From Elusimicrobia bacterium RIFOXYB2_FULL_49_7 (lineage in GTDB: Bacteria; Fibrobacterota; OXYB2-FULL-49-7): a DNA stretch of 64,000 bases. The position numbers were made by a program, and so were the translations under genes. The stretch covers positions 15,050 through 79,049 of the forward strand of contig MGVN01000051.1 of assembly GCA_001800515.1 (NCBI GenBank), read 5' to 3'. Within the stretch, counting starts at the first letter, position 1. Every line of letters starts with the position of its first letter. The notes below the pieces were generated by a model. It did not search any database and was not told the origin of the DNA. It saw only the letters and a list, made by a program, of their open reading frames with translations. This document shows, in pieces, positions 43,444 to 52,521 of this stretch.

Positions 43444-43986
43444 ATGTCACTTAATTTGAAAAATCAGAAAATACCGGTGGAATTTCTTGCTAACCTGCCG
43501 GAAGGTCTCAAAGTGGTCAACCGCAAGAACATCAGCTATGTCGTGGTAGAGGACATCCGCTGTCCCCATGATCACAGCCTGCTTTCGGAAGAGGTGAAAC
43601 TGCACGGCGAAGCAGCCATTACCATGCGTATTCGCGGCGGCGGAAGCGAGGGATTGGTGTATTTGGATCCTTTTTGGGGACTGCACGCCAAGTTGTTTGA
43701 TTTTATGTTTAAAGAGGCTGATGCCAAACCTCTGGTTCATGCCTTTTGTCCCATTTGTGATATGTCTCTTATGGTACCGCGTCAATGTCCCTATCCGGAA
43801 TGCCAAACCAAGGACTATATCGAATTCATTCTGCCGGATGGAAAAAACAAGATTTTTTCCTGCGGTCAGTGGGGTTGTCCGGAACACGACATGATGGTAA
43901 CCAATATTCCAGCCACGATTACCAAGATGATGACAAGCATCCAATATCCGGAACTTCATTCCCACGGCGAAGCCATCGGGTTTTAA
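43444..43986 (+). CDS. Uncharacterised Cys/His-rich protein
   Basis: 180 residues, family not recognised. Features: an N-terminal stretch with PEGLKVVNRKNISYVVVEDI, then metal-site-like groups RCPHDH, FCPICDMS, CPYPECQTKDY and FSCGQWGCPEHDM, ending PELHSHGEAIGF. The paired Cys/His suggest two zinc ribbons or knuckles; no signal peptide or membrane segment. AAGGAGCA before the ATG. It follows the MetS-like gene by 26 nt, in the Gfo/Idh - NSS group. Role unknown. Confidence 0.7.
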   Translation: MSLNLKNQKIPVEFLANLPEGLKVVNRKNISYVVVEDIRCPHDHSLLSEEVKLHGEAAITMRIRGGGSEGLVYLDPFWGLHAKLFDFMFKEADAKPLVHAFCPICDMSLMVPRQCPYPECQTKDYIEFILPDGKNKIFSCGQWGCPEHDMMVTNIPATITKMMTSIQYPELHSHGEAIGF

Positions 43987-44070
43987 TGCTTTCCGGAATA
44001 GGGGAAACTCCTTGACTGATACGGGGGGATATAATATCTTTTTAACCCATTGTTATCAGGCCCATTAGAG

Positions 44071-44856
44071 ATGAATTACGAAGTACAACTCGATTTATTC
44101 AAAGGTCCTTTGGATCTCCTGCTTTATTTGGTGAAAAAGGAGGAGATCAACATTCGCGATATCCAAATTTGCCGCATCACGGATCAATATTTGGACTATA
44201 TCGAAGTCATGAAGACCTTAAACCTTGAAATTGCCGGTGAATTCATTGTAATGGCCGCTATTCTTCTCCGACTCAAAGCGCAGGAATTATTGCCTCAGAG
44301 TGAACGGGAGCGGTTGCAAGATGGGGATGATTTTATTGATCGGGAAAAACTCATCCGCCAGATGGAGGAATACGAACGGTTCAAGCAGGCTGCGGATTCC
44401 CTACGTGAGCGGGAAGAGGAGAATTTCGGCACTTTTTACCGGCCGGAAGCGGAAAAAGCAACGGTTACAACCGATGATTTCCTCGAATTGCATGAGGTGC
44501 AAATATATGATTTGATGCTGGCATTCAAAAGGTTACTACAAAGTGCCAACCAGGAGCCTCATTATTACCTGGAAGCCGACAACGTCACCATCGACGACCG
44601 CATTGAACATGTCATGTCCCTGATTCAGGAACGCAAACAACTTGCCTTTACCGAGCTTTTTCAGGATGATACACGTAAAATAGTTTTGGTGGTCACCTTT
44701 ATGGCCATTCTTGAACTGATCAAAATGGGCTATCTTGGTTTTCGGCAGGAGGATTATTTGAGCGACATTATTGTGTTCGAACGAAATGACGAAGAAGCCG
44801 GTGTTCCGTTGACCCTATCGGATGAAGCACTGGTTGCCCCTCCGGATGATAAATAG
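44071..44856 (+). CDS. scpA: Segregation and condensation protein A
   Basis: 261-residue kleisin that links SMC dimers with ScpB in chromosome condensation. Family N-terminus: VQLDLFKGPLDLLLYLVKKE, then IADQYLDYI-like CRITDQYLDYIEVMKTLNLE, EFIVMAAILLRLKAQELLP, and a C-terminal winged helix (FLAILELIKMGYLGFRQEDY-like block). The ATG at 44071 matches the family start; a TTG seven codons earlier is possible. It is followed by scpB after about 8 nt. SMC itself is not in the window. Confidence 0.95.
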   Translation: MNYEVQLDLFKGPLDLLLYLVKKEEINIRDIQICRITDQYLDYIEVMKTLNLEIAGEFIVMAAILLRLKAQELLPQSERERLQDGDDFIDREKLIRQMEEYERFKQAADSLREREEENFGTFYRPEAEKATVTTDDFLELHEVQIYDLMLAFKRLLQSANQEPHYYLEADNVTIDDRIEHVMSLIQERKQLAFTELFQDDTRKIVLVVTFMAILELIKMGYLGFRQEDYLSDIIVFERNDEEAGVPLTLSDEALVAPPDDK

Positions 44857-44864
44857 GAGTGATT

Positions 44865-45746
44865 TTGGAAAGCGAAGAAAACAAAAAAGAGGTGCGGGAC
44901 GAAGCAATGATTGTCCCGGAAACGGCCGAACAGAGCGATGCCGTTGAATTGGGGAATACGGCTGAGATAACCGGGTCTTTTGTCCCTCCGGAAATTACGG
45001 ATAGTCTCGAACATGTGGTGGAAGCGTTGTTATTTGCCTCCGACGAACCGCTGAATGCAAGCAAACTAAAGGATATTCTTGGCGTTCATCTGGATGGCCG
45101 AGAATTCCGACGCATTGTCAACGATATCAACCGTAAACTCCAATCCGAGCGTCGTCCCTTTGAAGTATCCGAAGTGGCGGGTGGTTTTCAATATCGTACT
45201 ATTCGTGCTTACCAAAAATACATTAAGGCTTTATTTAAAGACCGGGCCATGCGTCGTTTATCCGGCCAAGCGCTGGAGACACTTGCCATCATCGCTTACA
45301 AACAACCCGTGTCCAAAGCGGAGATTGAAGGTATCCGCAATGTGTCTACAGATAGCGCCTTAAAGACGCTGCTTGAAAAAAGACTTATCCTCATTCTCGG
45401 TAAATCGGAAGAAAAACCGGGTAAGCCCATTGTATACGGAACCACTAAAGATTTTCTGAAATATTTCGGTCTCAGCAAAATTTCGGATCTCCCCAAACTC
45501 GAAGAAATGGAAGAAATCGCCAAAGGTCACGAAAAAAGCGAACTCATTCATGATTTTAAACGAGATACCGAAAAAACACGCACCTTGTCCGATAAGGAAG
45601 CAGTGTCCGAATCGGCCCCTACGTTCGAAGAAACACCCGAGGCAACGGTTCCCGTTGAAGAGACGGCCCCTGTTCAGGAAAACGACATTTCATTGCCCGT
45701 GGAAACGGATGAGGAAGAACCCAGGTCCGGCGAACCGATTGCCTGA
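44865..45746 (+). CDS. scpB: Segregation and condensation protein B
   Basis: About 293 residues. The two winged-helix domains are clear (ALLFASDEPLNASKLKDILG; ALETLAIIAYKQPVSKAEIE; GKPIVYGTTKDFLKYFGLS). An acidic N-terminal extension and an acidic, Pro/Glu-rich C-terminal tail of about 60 residues go beyond the usual 180-200-residue ScpB. The TTG at 44865 was preferred because AGGAG lies 5 nt upstream; a GTG at 44859 is embedded in that site. It binds ScpA and SMC. Confidence 0.93.
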   Translation: MESEENKKEVRDEAMIVPETAEQSDAVELGNTAEITGSFVPPEITDSLEHVVEALLFASDEPLNASKLKDILGVHLDGREFRRIVNDINRKLQSERRPFEVSEVAGGFQYRTIRAYQKYIKALFKDRAMRRLSGQALETLAIIAYKQPVSKAEIEGIRNVSTDSALKTLLEKRLILILGKSEEKPGKPIVYGTTKDFLKYFGLSKISDLPKLEEMEEIAKGHEKSELIHDFKRDTEKTRTLSDKEAVSESAPTFEETPEATVPVEETAPVQENDISLPVETDEEEPRSGEPIA

Positions 45747-45765
45747 CCTTTCCCGGTAAATCTCC

Positions 45766-48387
45766 ATGTCCACGCCGTTGATGGACCAGTATCACCGCAT
45801 CAAGGATAAGAACCGCGGGGCGATTCTCCTATTCCGCATGGGTGATTTTTACGAAATGTTCGACGAGGATGCGATAGCCGCCTCACGTATCCTGGGGCTA
45901 ACCTTGACAAGCCGCAACCACGGAGAATCGGCTAAAACGGCGCTTTGCGGTTTTCCCTATCATGCGCTTGATCGTTACATGGGCAAGCTAATTGCCCACG
46001 GACAACGGGTGGCCGTGTGCGAGCAAGTCGAGGATCCCAAGACCGCCAAAGGACTTGTCAAACGGGAGGTCATTGAAGTCATCAGCAAAGGAACCGCTGT
46101 CAGTGCCGATCTTTTAACCGAAAAAAGCAACAATTTCCTGGTGACTTTTTTCATCAAAGCGGATTCGGCCGGATTGGCGGTGGCGGACATTTCCACGGGT
46201 GAGTTTTTTTGTACAGAAACGTTGCCCGTCAAAGTGGGGAATGAAATAGAAAAACTCCAACCCGCAGAGATTCTTTTTAACGAAGAAGAGGCCAAGCAAC
46301 CCTTTATCAAAAATCTTCAGTCCAACCTGCCTGGAACGGCTTTTACCTCTGTGGAGGCGTGGCGTTATAATTTTCATAATGCCTACCAAAATCTCACCAC
46401 CCATTTTAAAACCCAAAACCTGGAAGGCTTTGGAGTGGAGGGGTTGGAGAACGGTATTACCGCAGCTGGCGCGCTTTTTGCCTATGTCAGCGAGCAAAAA
46501 AAGAACAAACTAGGCCAGATACGTAAAATTGCACCCTTTCGTACCGAACGATATATGGCATTGGACGGGGCCACTATCCGCAACCTGGAATTGGTGCGAC
46601 CGGTTCATCCTGAAGATGAAAAAGGAACGCTACTATCGGTTCTTGATAAGACCCGTACCGCCATGGGCGGCCGTCTTCTGAAAAGACTGGTTGTGAATCC
46701 ATTACTTCAGGTGGCGGAAATAGAAAAACGGCTTGACGGAGTCTCCCTTTTTGTGCGGGAAAACGATCTTCGAGAACAAATGTCCGCCCTTCTTTCGGAA
46801 GTTTCGGACATTGAACGATTGTGCGGACGCATAGGAGCGGAACGGGCCAATCCGCGCGACCTGTATTCCCTGAAACAGTCGCTTTTAAAACTGAAGGAAG
46901 CGCCTTTTTTGGTCAAAGACCAGGATTGCATTCTGGTAAATGAATCGACCGCCTCTTTTTCCGGGAATGAATCGATAATCGAACAGCTGGATAAAGCGCT
47001 GCGGGACGAGCCACCCCTGTCCTGTACGGAAGGAAATATTTTCAAGCCCGGCTTCAGTTTGGAACTCGATAGCTTGTTGGAAGGTGCTCGTGAAGGCAAG
47101 GAGTGGATTGCTTCTTTACAGCAAAAGGAACGGGATCGCACGGGTATCAGCTCGCTCAAAGTGAGTTTCAATTCAGTTTTCGGTTATTACATCGAAGTGA
47201 GTAAGGCAAATCAAGATAAAGTACCTCCGGATTATATCCGCAAACAAACCTTGGTAAATGCCGAACGGTTTATCACCGAAGAGTTGAAGAAATGGGAATC
47301 CGTTATTCTTTCCGCCGAAGAAAAGACGACAAAGTTGGAATCCATTCTTTTTGATGCTTTACGTAAGGAAATGGCATGTCATCTGGAGCGGTTCCAACAG
47401 ATTGCCGACGGCGCCGCCCTATTAGATTGTTTGTGCAGTCTGGCGGAAACCGCTATCCTAAGGAATTATGTCAGACCGGAAGTAAACAATTCCGATGAAC
47501 TCCGCATTGAGGAAGGCCGTCATCCCGTCATTGAAAACCTTGATTTTTCCGAAGATTTTGTTCCAAACAATCTCGTTATCCGTAACAGCGGCGAGTTCAT
47601 CCATCTCATTACAGGCCCGAACATGGCGGGTAAGTCCACCTTTCTGCGTCAAACCGGGCTTATTGTACTGATGGCTCAAATGGGTTCGTTTGTTCCGGCC
47701 AAAAGCGCTTCTATCGGTTTAGTGGATCGTATATTTACCCGAGTGGGGGCATCAGACCGATTATCACGGGGGCAGTCCACTTTTCTTGTTGAAATGCAGG
47801 AACTTGCCAATATCCTGAATAATGCCACACATCAGAGTCTTATCCTGCTCGATGAAATAGGCCGCGGCACCAGTACCTTTGACGGCCTCTCCATTGCTTG
47901 GGCTTTGGTGGAGTATCTTCACAATACTTCCACCGTGTCGGCCAAGACCCTTTTTGCCACCCATTATCATGAGTTAACGGATATCCCGTTGGTGCAAAAA
48001 GGGGTTAAGAATTACAATATCGCGGTAAAAGAATGGAACGATAAGATTATTTTTCTGCGAAAGATTATCGAAGGGGCTTGCGATCATTCTTATGGGATCC
48101 AAGTGGCGCGTTTATCGGGCGTACCTGAACCGCTCATTGTACGCGCTAAAGAAATACTGAAAAATCTCGAAGCCGCGGAACTTACGGCGGATCATAAACC
48201 CGCCTTGGCCAGAACCGTGAACCACAAGGAGCGTTGCCGGCAGGAAGCCGCCGTATTGCAGCTTACACTGTTTGACCCGACCTTAAATAAGGGGGTTGTG
48301 GAACTCATTCGCGGGTTGGATTTAAACACCCTGACTCCTCTTGAAGCACTGAATACCTTATCGGAAATAAAAAAGAAAGTGGGATAG
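45766..48387 (+). CDS. mutS: DNA mismatch repair protein MutS
   Basis: 873 residues. Recognises mismatches; mismatch-binding Phe-x-Glu in FRMGDFYEMFDEDA, connector, lever and clamp domains, then the ABC-type ATPase with Walker A GPNMAGKSTFLRQTGLI, the QSTFLVEMQELANIL signature, Walker B LILLDEIGRGTSTFDGLS and ATHYHELT. MutS1 type, full length. 20 nt after scpB on the same strand. mutL is not in the window. Confidence 0.98.
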   Translation: MSTPLMDQYHRIKDKNRGAILLFRMGDFYEMFDEDAIAASRILGLTLTSRNHGESAKTALCGFPYHALDRYMGKLIAHGQRVAVCEQVEDPKTAKGLVKREVIEVISKGTAVSADLLTEKSNNFLVTFFIKADSAGLAVADISTGEFFCTETLPVKVGNEIEKLQPAEILFNEEEAKQPFIKNLQSNLPGTAFTSVEAWRYNFHNAYQNLTTHFKTQNLEGFGVEGLENGITAAGALFAYVSEQKKNKLGQIRKIAPFRTERYMALDGATIRNLELVRPVHPEDEKGTLLSVLDKTRTAMGGRLLKRLVVNPLLQVAEIEKRLDGVSLFVRENDLREQMSALLSEVSDIERLCGRIGAERANPRDLYSLKQSLLKLKEAPFLVKDQDCILVNESTASFSGNESIIEQLDKALRDEPPLSCTEGNIFKPGFSLELDSLLEGAREGKEWIASLQQKERDRTGISSLKVSFNSVFGYYIEVSKANQDKVPPDYIRKQTLVNAERFITEELKKWESVILSAEEKTTKLESILFDALRKEMACHLERFQQIADGAALLDCLCSLAETAILRNYVRPEVNNSDELRIEEGRHPVIENLDFSEDFVPNNLVIRNSGEFIHLITGPNMAGKSTFLRQTGLIVLMAQMGSFVPAKSASIGLVDRIFTRVGASDRLSRGQSTFLVEMQELANILNNATHQSLILLDEIGRGTSTFDGLSIAWALVEYLHNTSTVSAKTLFATHYHELTDIPLVQKGVKNYNIAVKEWNDKIIFLRKIIEGACDHSYGIQVARLSGVPEPLIVRAKEILKNLEAAELTADHKPALARTVNHKERCRQEAAVLQLTLFDPTLNKGVVELIRGLDLNTLTPLEALNTLSEIKKKVG

Positions 48388-48391
48388 GAAA

Positions 48392-48799
48392 ATGAATAAA
48401 TTGGTTCGTTTCGGCGTATCCTTGGAAAGCGATCTGCTCAAAGCCTTTGATACTGTCGTCCGGCAGAAAAAATATCCTACCCGATCCAAGGCCATTGCCG
48501 ATCTGTTACGCAAGGAATTGTCGGAAAGGGCATGGGATGAAAACCGGAAGGTATTTGGAATCATCTCCCTGGCGTATGACCATCATAAGCGGCTTCTTGT
48601 AAACCAGCTCCTCCATATTCAGCACGATCATCATCATCAAATTTTAACTTCACAACACCTGCATATCAATCACCATGTTTGTCTTGAAATCATTGCGGTT
48701 TGCGGACAAGGAGGTGAAATCAAAGCGCTTTTTAACAAACTGAAGGCGCAAAAGGGGGTTTTGCATGCCGCCTTTACTGAGTCCATGACCGTGGAATAG
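48392..48799 (+). CDS. nikR: Nickel-responsive regulator NikR
   Basis: 135 residues: an N-terminal ribbon-helix-helix (LVRFGVSLESDLLKAFDTVV, PTRSKAIADLLRKEL) and a C-terminal ACT-like nickel domain with the ligand set in QHLHINHHVCLEIIAVCG (HxH, then Cys) plus an upstream His in HIQHDHHHQ. Represses nickel uptake genes when Ni is bound. No nik transporter, urease or hydrogenase gene is adjacent. It starts 5 nt after mutS, so it may be co-transcribed. Confidence 0.92.
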   Translation: MNKLVRFGVSLESDLLKAFDTVVRQKKYPTRSKAIADLLRKELSERAWDENRKVFGIISLAYDHHKRLLVNQLLHIQHDHHHQILTSQHLHINHHVCLEIIAVCGQGGEIKALFNKLKAQKGVLHAAFTESMTVE

Positions 48800-48926
48800 A
48801 TCCCGATATGGATTCTCTGGATATCTGAACGACGACCGGCATTTTAAATGAAATGCTACGCTCCCGGATAAGGGAATAATTATTTTTCCGTTACCCGGTG
48901 TTAACGGACCAAACAGGGAGGCCCTT

Positions 48927-49589
48927 ATGGGTGACAAATACAAACGTAAAAAATTCTTCATTAACCGACGTCTTCAAGTGCGGTATATGGTGTCGCTCCT
49001 TATTCCCATGCTTTTACTCATTTTGTTCATCGGCCTGGTGATGTATTATTCCCAATACAAGTTCCTGATTGCCACCACCAAGGAAATGGGACGCGAATTA
49101 AAGAACGTCATCATCACCAATCAGATGTATGTAGAGGATGTGAACGACCGTAACGAAAAAACCGTTCTTGAATTGAAGGAGCGGCTCGACCGGTACTCCG
49201 GAGGCGATCAAGCTTTTTCCAACGCCATGCTTCAGACCGCCTACAAAATCCTTTTTTTAGGACTTTTGGTCGTCATGATGGAACTGGGTTTTCTGACCAT
49301 CTTCATTTCCCATAAAATTGCGGGGCCGGTATATCGGTTTGTCAAGTTTGCAGAGGGGATACGGGCCGGGGACATGACCTCCCGGATTTATCTCCGCAAG
49401 GGAGACGAACTCGTGGAGGTGGCGGCGGATTTCAACCAGACCGGCGATTTTCTGCAGGCATCCTTTCAGCGGACTTTTTTATTATGTGATGGATTATTAA
49501 ACGAAGCTAAAAAAGGAGGCGATGCCTCTCAGGTGGCGCGGTTGACGAAAGAATTCGAAGAAATTCGAAATCGGATACGACTCAGCTAA
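48927..49589 (+). CDS. Membrane HAMP-domain protein without output domain
   Basis: 220 residues: a TM helix (about 22-42), a short periplasmic helical segment, a second TM helix (about 106-128), a HAMP domain (AGPVYRFVKFAEGIRAGDMT, then RKGDELVEVAADFNQT), and a short helical tail. No kinase, methyl-accepting or cyclase domain follows. Such stand-alone HAMP membrane proteins occur in several phyla with no defined role. It overlaps the convergent DAHP synthase gene by 8 nt. Confidence 0.85.
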   Translation: MGDKYKRKKFFINRRLQVRYMVSLLIPMLLLILFIGLVMYYSQYKFLIATTKEMGRELKNVIITNQMYVEDVNDRNEKTVLELKERLDRYSGGDQAFSNAMLQTAYKILFLGLLVVMMELGFLTIFISHKIAGPVYRFVKFAEGIRAGDMTSRIYLRKGDELVEVAADFNQTGDFLQASFQRTFLLCDGLLNEAKKGGDASQVARLTKEFEEIRNRIRLS

Positions 49590-50646
49590 TCCGGTTTAGC
49601 CGGATCAAAGACCGTGCTGCATCCCGCAACACCTTTTCCGTAGCCTCCCATCCCATACAAGCATCGGTTACAGAGATCCCGTAGCGCAGATCCGCTTTCT
49701 TGGCAGCCATGGGCTGATGACCGGCCAAAAGATGGCTTTCAAGCATTACACCCACCAGACCGGTCGACCCGTTAACGCGTTGACGAATTACACTTTTTAG
49801 CACCTTTTCCTGGCGCTCATATTTTTTATCGGAATTGGCATGGCTACAGTCCACGATAATAGCGGGCGAAAGACCGGCCCGGTGAAGTGTTTCCGCCGCC
49901 TTCCGAACGTAAAACGGACGATAATTGGGTCCATGACGACCGCCGCGCAAAATAATGTGGGAATGAGGATTGCCTTTGGTGCGGACCAGAGAAGTGACCC
50001 CATGCTGGTCAATGCCCAGAAAACTATGGGCATGACGCGCAGACTCCATGGCATCCGCCGCTATCTGGAGATTACCGTCCGTGTTGTTTTTAAATCCTAC
50101 CGGCATGGACAGGCCCGAGGCCATTTCGCGGTGAGTTTGTGACTCCGTGGTGCGGGCGCCGATGGCGGCCCAGGTAATCAGATCTGCGATATATTGCGGG
50201 ACAATGGGATCCAACATTTCCGTACCGGCCGGTATGCCCAAGGAGGTAATGTCCAGCAGCAGACGGCGGGCAATCTTGAGCCCGGCTTCAATATCGTTCC
50301 GACCGTTCATATCAGGATCGGCAATGAGTCCCTTCCAACCGATGGTGGTACGCGGCTTTTCAAAATAGACGCGCATCACGATATAAAGTGTGTCTCCGAG
50401 TTCCAAGCGAAGGGCGTTCAATCGTTGCGCATATTCCAGGGCCGAAGCATCATCATGAATGGAGCAGGGACCCACAATAACCAGGAAACGATTGTCTTTG
50501 CCGGAGAGAATGTGCTTGACCGTGTCCCGGCTTTCCACAACCAAACGGCGCACCGGTTCTATGATGGGCAATAAAGTTTTCAGCCGTATCGGCGATATCA
50601 GCGGTTCTATCTCACGAACAAACAAATCCTGCGTGGAACGGATCAT
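49582..50646 (-). CDS. aroG: 3-deoxy-7-phosphoheptulonate synthase (class I DAHP synthase)
   Basis: 354 residues; condenses PEP and erythrose-4-phosphate, the first step of the shikimate pathway. AroG/F/H-type motifs: FLVIVGPCSIHDDASALEYA, RVYFEKPRTTIGWKGL, IPAGTEMLDPIVPQYIADL, WAAIGARTTESQTHREMASG, KNNTDGNLQIAADA, IVDCSHANSDKKYERQ and a final SVTDACMGWEATEKVL. The feedback specificity (Phe, Tyr or Trp) is not read from sequence. ATGA overlap with the upstream M20 gene. Confidence 0.96.
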   Translation of the reverse strand: MIRSTQDLFVREIEPLISPIRLKTLLPIIEPVRRLVVESRDTVKHILSGKDNRFLVIVGPCSIHDDASALEYAQRLNALRLELGDTLYIVMRVYFEKPRTTIGWKGLIADPDMNGRNDIEAGLKIARRLLLDITSLGIPAGTEMLDPIVPQYIADLITWAAIGARTTESQTHREMASGLSMPVGFKNNTDGNLQIAADAMESARHAHSFLGIDQHGVTSLVRTKGNPHSHIILRGGRHGPNYRPFYVRKAAETLHRAGLSPAIIVDCSHANSDKKYERQEKVLKSVIRQRVNGSTGLVGVMLESHLLAGHQPMAAKKADLRYGISVTDACMGWEATEKVLRDAARSLIRLNRIS

Positions 50647-51719
50647 TGATCATCCTTTGGTGAGTCAGAGAGCAAATAGTGATATAAAAAGTCTTCAAAT
50701 ATCGGTACGGAATTCAAGTCAAGCCATTCCTGGGTTGAATGAGCCCCGCCACCCGAAAGGCCGGTTATGGCAATAGACCGGGTGCTTTTAACAAAATATC
50801 GGGCGTCTGTGGCGCCGTTCATCCGGCTTAAGACCACCTTGGGCGACAAATTACGCCGCATGGCATGGTAGAAACGGCGGATAGTGGGGTCTTTTTCCGA
50901 TACGCTGACAAAAGGCGTCACAAAAAGCTTTTCCACACGACAGCCGGTTGCCTTTCGGATTTTCCGGAGGAGAATATCGACACGGCTTTTTTCGGTAAAA
51001 CGGATGTTCAAGGTCATGGACGCCATCGCTGGCACCATGTTTCGAACCGTGCCGCCTTCGATAAGGGTGACTGCGCAAGTGTCGTGCCAGTTGTTTTTTT
51101 CCGTTACGCGAATAGGGAAACAGACCTTGAGCTTTTCCCGCGCAGCCATCAGCTTATCAATGGCGTTTCCGCCGCGCCAAGGGGCCGCCGAATGGCACGC
51201 TCGGCCGGCCGCATGGACCTTAACACAGAGAATCCCTTTTTGAGCAAGAGTCAGACGGTTCATATCACCGTCCAATACGAGAACAAAGCGACCGGTAAAC
51301 CCTTTCTCCACCATCACCTGGGTCAATCGCCCTCCTTCCTCCTCATCTACCGAGAAGAAGGCACCCATTTTTACTTTTCCGTTTAACCGAATCAACAAGT
51401 TCATAACCACGGCAGCCGTTCCCTTGCAGTCGGATGCGCCGCGGCCGATCAGCCGTTTACCTTTGACAACAGGTCTAAAAAGCGAAGCCGGTGCGGACAC
51501 AACGTCCAAATGCGTGTTCAGAAGAACATCGCTGGTCCGGCCCGCATGAGTAGCTGCATACACAATACGGCGGCCGTCGACTTGTACCACTTCCACAGAA
51601 ACCTTATTTTTCCGCAGATAAGCGGCAACAAAATCGGAACAACGGTTCACTTCCGAATAATCCGCGGTAACGGAACGAAAAGACATGAGTTTTTGAATGA
51701 GTGCAATGGTTTTCATCAT
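50643..51719 (-). CDS. M20-family peptidase/deacylase (ArgE/DapE/ACY1-like)
   Basis: 358-residue cytosolic zinc enzyme. Metal ligands and catalytic residues visible: LLNTHLDVV (His, Asp), GRGASDCKGTAAV, FSVDEEEGG (catalytic and ligand Glu), LVLDGDMN, and the C-terminal SGGGAHSTQEW (His). A dimerisation domain carries the RACHSAAPWRGGNAIDKL block. It could be an acetylornithine or succinyl-diaminopimelate deacylase or a peptidase; context (DAHP synthase) gives no specific answer. ATGA overlap with aroG. Confidence 0.9.
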   Translation of the reverse strand: MMKTIALIQKLMSFRSVTADYSEVNRCSDFVAAYLRKNKVSVEVVQVDGRRIVYAATHAGRTSDVLLNTHLDVVSAPASLFRPVVKGKRLIGRGASDCKGTAAVVMNLLIRLNGKVKMGAFFSVDEEEGGRLTQVMVEKGFTGRFVLVLDGDMNRLTLAQKGILCVKVHAAGRACHSAAPWRGGNAIDKLMAAREKLKVCFPIRVTEKNNWHDTCAVTLIEGGTVRNMVPAMASMTLNIRFTEKSRVDILLRKIRKATGCRVEKLFVTPFVSVSEKDPTIRRFYHAMRRNLSPKVVLSRMNGATDARYFVKSTRSIAITGLSGGGAHSTQEWLDLNSVPIFEDFLYHYLLSDSPKDDQ

Positions 51720-51721
51720 AC

Positions 51722-52453
51722 TTACTCCATTAATTCAATAATGAGATCCCCGTTCTGTTCCTCGTCCCGAATGAGGAGTCCTTCCGGGGTTATGAACAAA
51801 GTGGCAAAAGGTTTGCCAAACAGCAGCGCTTCCACCCGGCGTACGGGGACCAATCCTTGGGCCGTTTGTATCTTGGCCAGTCGGACCAACTGAAGCGCAA
51901 ACTCCGCAGACCGATAGGAGCCGATATGAAAGACCTTACCGGAAAGAGAATCGGCTAAAAGATCGTTCAGGTAGAACAGGGTAAGGCAGTATTGCCCGAT
52001 ATGGTTGCTTTCCAGGGTGTGAAAGGGGCCTTTTTGCAGGGGGACACCGGATTGACGGAGACGTTTACCGTTACGCTGCACCTCCACATTGGCCCCCTCG
52101 GGAATGAAGCGGATGTTCGTCTCGTAACGGCCGCTTTTGTCCGCATTGTTCCGGAAATCGTATTGTGATTCACCGTGATAGGAAAGCGGGAGTCCCCGTT
52201 CGTTCAGGCAAAGCGTGGAACGGCCCTCTGCAATAAGCTGGGCATTACGTACAAAAAGCGTTTCCGATAAAACCAGGGACGGACGTTTCTCTAAAAGGGT
52301 ATCTCGCAACATGAAACGGCAGAAGCCTGGCGATGCATCGCCCATCTGAATGGAATAAGTATAAATTTTTCCTTTTTGATAGGGCAGTACGGCAGAGAAA
52401 AGAACTATCGGAAAAAAAACCAGGAGAATCAAGATATGGAACAAAAAAGACAT
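51722..52453 (-). CDS. DUF3108-like exported protein
   Basis: About 243 residues with an N-terminal signal peptide (MSFLFHILILLVFFPIVLFS). The body is beta-rich (QKGKIYTYSIQMGDASPGFC, GRYETNIRFIPEGANVEVQR, ALQLVRLAKIQTAQGLVPVR), the pattern of DUF3108 proteins, which are periplasmic beta-barrel-like folds of unknown role. The ATG at 52453 starts the signal peptide; a TTG at 52525 that overlaps the upstream stop (TTGA) is a longer alternative. It ends 3 nt before the M20 gene. Confidence 0.72.
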   Translation of the reverse strand: MSFLFHILILLVFFPIVLFSAVLPYQKGKIYTYSIQMGDASPGFCRFMLRDTLLEKRPSLVLSETLFVRNAQLIAEGRSTLCLNERGLPLSYHGESQYDFRNNADKSGRYETNIRFIPEGANVEVQRNGKRLRQSGVPLQKGPFHTLESNHIGQYCLTLFYLNDLLADSLSGKVFHIGSYRSAEFALQLVRLAKIQTAQGLVPVRRVEALLFGKPFATLFITPEGLLIRDEEQNGDLIIELME

Positions 52454-52521
52454 GATTGGAAAATAACTTTGTGGAACCGGGCCGGACAAACCTTTGATGG
52501 GTCTTATCGACCAAGCGTATT

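Noticed and set aside
44012..44035. TTGACT ... TATAAT promoter before scpA
   Set aside because: The spacer is only 12 nt, too short for a sigma-70 promoter; the TATAAT alone may be part of another promoter.
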